Source of the DNA: Bradyrhizobium sp. CCGUVB4N
Lineage (GTDB): Bacteria; Pseudomonadota; Alphaproteobacteria; Rhizobiales; Xanthobacteraceae
Direction: 5' to 3'
Assembly: GCF_024199945.1 (NCBI RefSeq)
Contig: NZ_JANADP010000001.1
Location: forward strand, 5,394,001 to 5,458,000
Length of the DNA stretch: 64,000 bases
The first letter of the stretch is position 1, and every line of letters starts with the position of its first letter. The notes under the pieces were generated by a model. It did no database searches. It was given only the letters and a program-made list of their open reading frames with translations, and was not told the origin of the DNA. Of this stretch, positions 62,801 through 64,000 are shown piece after piece. Position numbers and translations under genes: made by a program.

Positions 62801-64000
62801 TCAAGCCGCCACCACGCGCGGCGGCGTCTCGCCGGCATCGGACGGCTGCACCGGCCGGCTCAGCATTGTCACCTCGCTGAAGCCGACGGCCTTGAGCTGC
62901 TCGCACATCAGCACGCGTGCATCCGCCTCCATCGACGGATCCGGCACCACGACGGCGCAGGCATTCGCCGTCAGCAGCTCTGCAGGCAAGTCTTCGGCAC
63001 TGCCGGCGTCCACGAGCACGTGGTCGTAGGCGCGAAGCAAGGCATCGATCGCCAGCGTCACACGCGGTGACTGAAGCAGGCTGCGATCGAAACCGGGCCG
63101 ACCGGCCATGACCAGGTGCAGCCGCGAGAGCTTGTCGCGCGTGATGATTTGGGCGAACGAGGCCTGCCCCTGCATCAACTCGGCAAGACCGGGCGCCGTC
63201 GGATCGACGGACACCGCGGCAATCGTCGGTGAGGATGCGGCAAGATCGACCACGACGACACGCGCGTCGCGCGCCAGATGGCGGGCGAGCGTCAGCGTCG
63301 ACAGCATGATGGCATCGCCCGATGCGGTGCCGAGCACGGTGACCTTCTTCGCCCCCGCTCCTGCGGCAATCAGGCTTTCGGCCAGCTGCCCGATCTCGGC
63401 GAACTCGCTGACATCGGCATTGGCCGTCATCGATGGCTGGAGCGGCGCCGGCTCGATCTCGACCTGATCGACAACCGGCTCTTGACGAACCAATGCCGGC
63501 GCGAGCGTGGCCATGGCACGCGGCGCGGTCTGGCGCAACAGCTCACCGGTGACGACGAGGCCGGACGAGAGCAACAACGTTGCCAGCGTCGCGATCAGCA
63601 CGATCGGCAGCTTCTTCGGATAGGCCGGTGTGTTCGAGACGATGGCGCGCGAGATGATGCGGCCTTCCGCGGGCGCGGTGTCGATGGACTCGCGCGCACT
63701 CGCCTCGCGATACTTCCCGAGATACGTCTCGAGCAGATCGCGCTGCGCCTTCGCTTCGCGCTCGAGTGCACGCAGCTGGACATCCTGGCCGTTGGTTGCA
63801 GCCGCCTGCTTCTTGAGCTGCTCGAGGCTCGCCGTCAGTTCGGTGACCCGTCCGCCGGCGGCACGCGCATCGTTTTCGAGCGCGCGGGCAATCTTCGCAG
63901 CTTCGTCCCGGATCTGAGTGTCGAGGTCGGCGAGCTGCGCCTTTAATTCCTTGATACGCGGATGGTTGCCGAGCAGCGTCGACGATTGCTCGGCCAATTG
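62801..64000 (-). CDS. Wzc/ExoP-like polysaccharide chain-length protein with degenerate kinase domain (partial)
   Basis: 399 codons are visible; the gene continues beyond the right edge. It has a coiled-coil region (TELTASLEQLKKQAAATNGQ), the GNVR-type end, a helix (LPIVLIATLATLLLSSGLVV) and a C-terminal ATPase-like domain. In true BY-kinases the P-loop reads GEGKS/T; here VLGTASGDAIMLSTL lacks the lysine, and Walker A' is VVVVDLAASSP. Walker B-like YDHVLVDAGSAEDLP remains. No tyrosine cluster is seen at the C-terminus, so it is probably not an autokinase but keeps the chain-length and polymerase-partner role. Confidence 0.85.
   Translation of the reverse strand, partial: QLAEQSSTLLGNHPRIKELKAQLADLDTQIRDEAAKIARALENDARAAGGRVTELTASLEQLKKQAAATNGQDVQLRALEREAKAQRDLLETYLGKYREASARESIDTAPAEGRIISRAIVSNTPAYPKKLPIVLIATLATLLLSSGLVVTGELLRQTAPRAMATLAPALVRQEPVVDQVEIEPAPLQPSMTANADVSEFAEIGQLAESLIAAGAGAKKVTVLGTASGDAIMLSTLTLARHLARDARVVVVDLAASSPTIAAVSVDPTAPGLAELMQGQASFAQIITRDKLSRLHLVMAGRPGFDRSLLQSPRVTLAIDALLRAYDHVLVDAGSAEDLPAELLTANACAVVVPDPSMEADARVLMCEQLKAVGFSEVTMLSRPVQPSDAGETPPRVVAA

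Overview
The window is chromosomal DNA of a high-GC alphaproteobacterium, most likely Bradyrhizobium or a close relative. The evidence is the order of the complex I genes, the glnB-glnA pair behind a sigma-54 type promoter, the separate lon, clpX, clpP and tig block, a TonB receptor with a PepSY membrane partner like the fegAB genes known from B. japonicum, many conserved Bradyrhizobium-type small proteins, and palindromic intergenic repeats (cccggac...gtccggg and ctccccttgtgggag types). Assignment is by recognition only; no search was run.

Layout. 1-10232 (minus): the complex I operon nuoA-B-C-D-[FkbM methyltransferase]-E-[65-residue membrane protein]-F-G-H-I-J-K, cut off in nuoK. 10481-14146 (minus): TonB-dependent siderophore receptor, PepSY membrane protein and a 76-residue membrane protein, an iron uptake unit with three tandem 12-bp repeats upstream. 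14315-18493: MarR regulator divergent from a Rieske oxygenase and an MFS transporter, then a convergent alpha/beta hydrolase, a probable catabolic unit. 18742-22531: a small protein, a decayed TPR gene, tRNA-Asp, and a segment of about 3 kb carrying a CYP153-like cytochrome P450 and two small unknown genes, closed by a copy of the tRNA-Asp 3' half; this looks like an integrated island or its scar. 22769-25443: HU, pepT, and a pair of stress-type membrane proteins, one of 24 residues. 25727-32597: His-rich protein, CzcCBA-type metal efflux RND system and a CDF transporter. 32802-34897: methyltransferase, tRNA-Val, GFA protein, unknown protein. 34987-41732 (minus): lon, clpX, clpP, tig, the protein quality-control block. 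41913-45407: tRNA-Leu, a copper-site-less multicopper oxidase homologue, GNAT, nnr. 45787-47685: glnB-glnA. 47986-52808: periplasmic unknown, class-I glutamine amidotransferase-like peptidase, AI-2E transporter, ABM monooxygenase, small membrane protein, diguanylate cyclase. 53038-53984: rplM-rpsI. 54143-57491: thioesterase, crotonase homologue, CoA-binding protein, metY. 57629-60257: methyltransferase, secreted small protein, ctaA, DUF2842. 60247-64000: NodB-fold protein, BcsL/CelD-like acyltransferase, and a truncated Wzc/ExoP-like chain-length protein, the edge of an exopolysaccharide locus.

How the parts relate. Most of the window is housekeeping: respiration (complex I, heme A for terminal oxidases), proteolysis and folding, nitrogen assimilation and translation. 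Accessory functions are inserted between these blocks: siderophore uptake, aromatic-type oxygenation, the tRNA-Asp island, metal efflux and exopolysaccharide.

The most notable observations are the methyltransferase gene translationally coupled inside the nuo operon, the tRNA-Asp island scar, an orphan terminator suggesting a small RNA next to a 24-codon gene with an EcfG-like promoter, a possible H-type pseudoknot in the metY leader, and several proteins whose family catalytic or metal-binding residues are missing (multicopper oxidase, NodB deacetylase, crotonase, BY-kinase). No CRISPR array, complete insertion sequence or prophage was seen.
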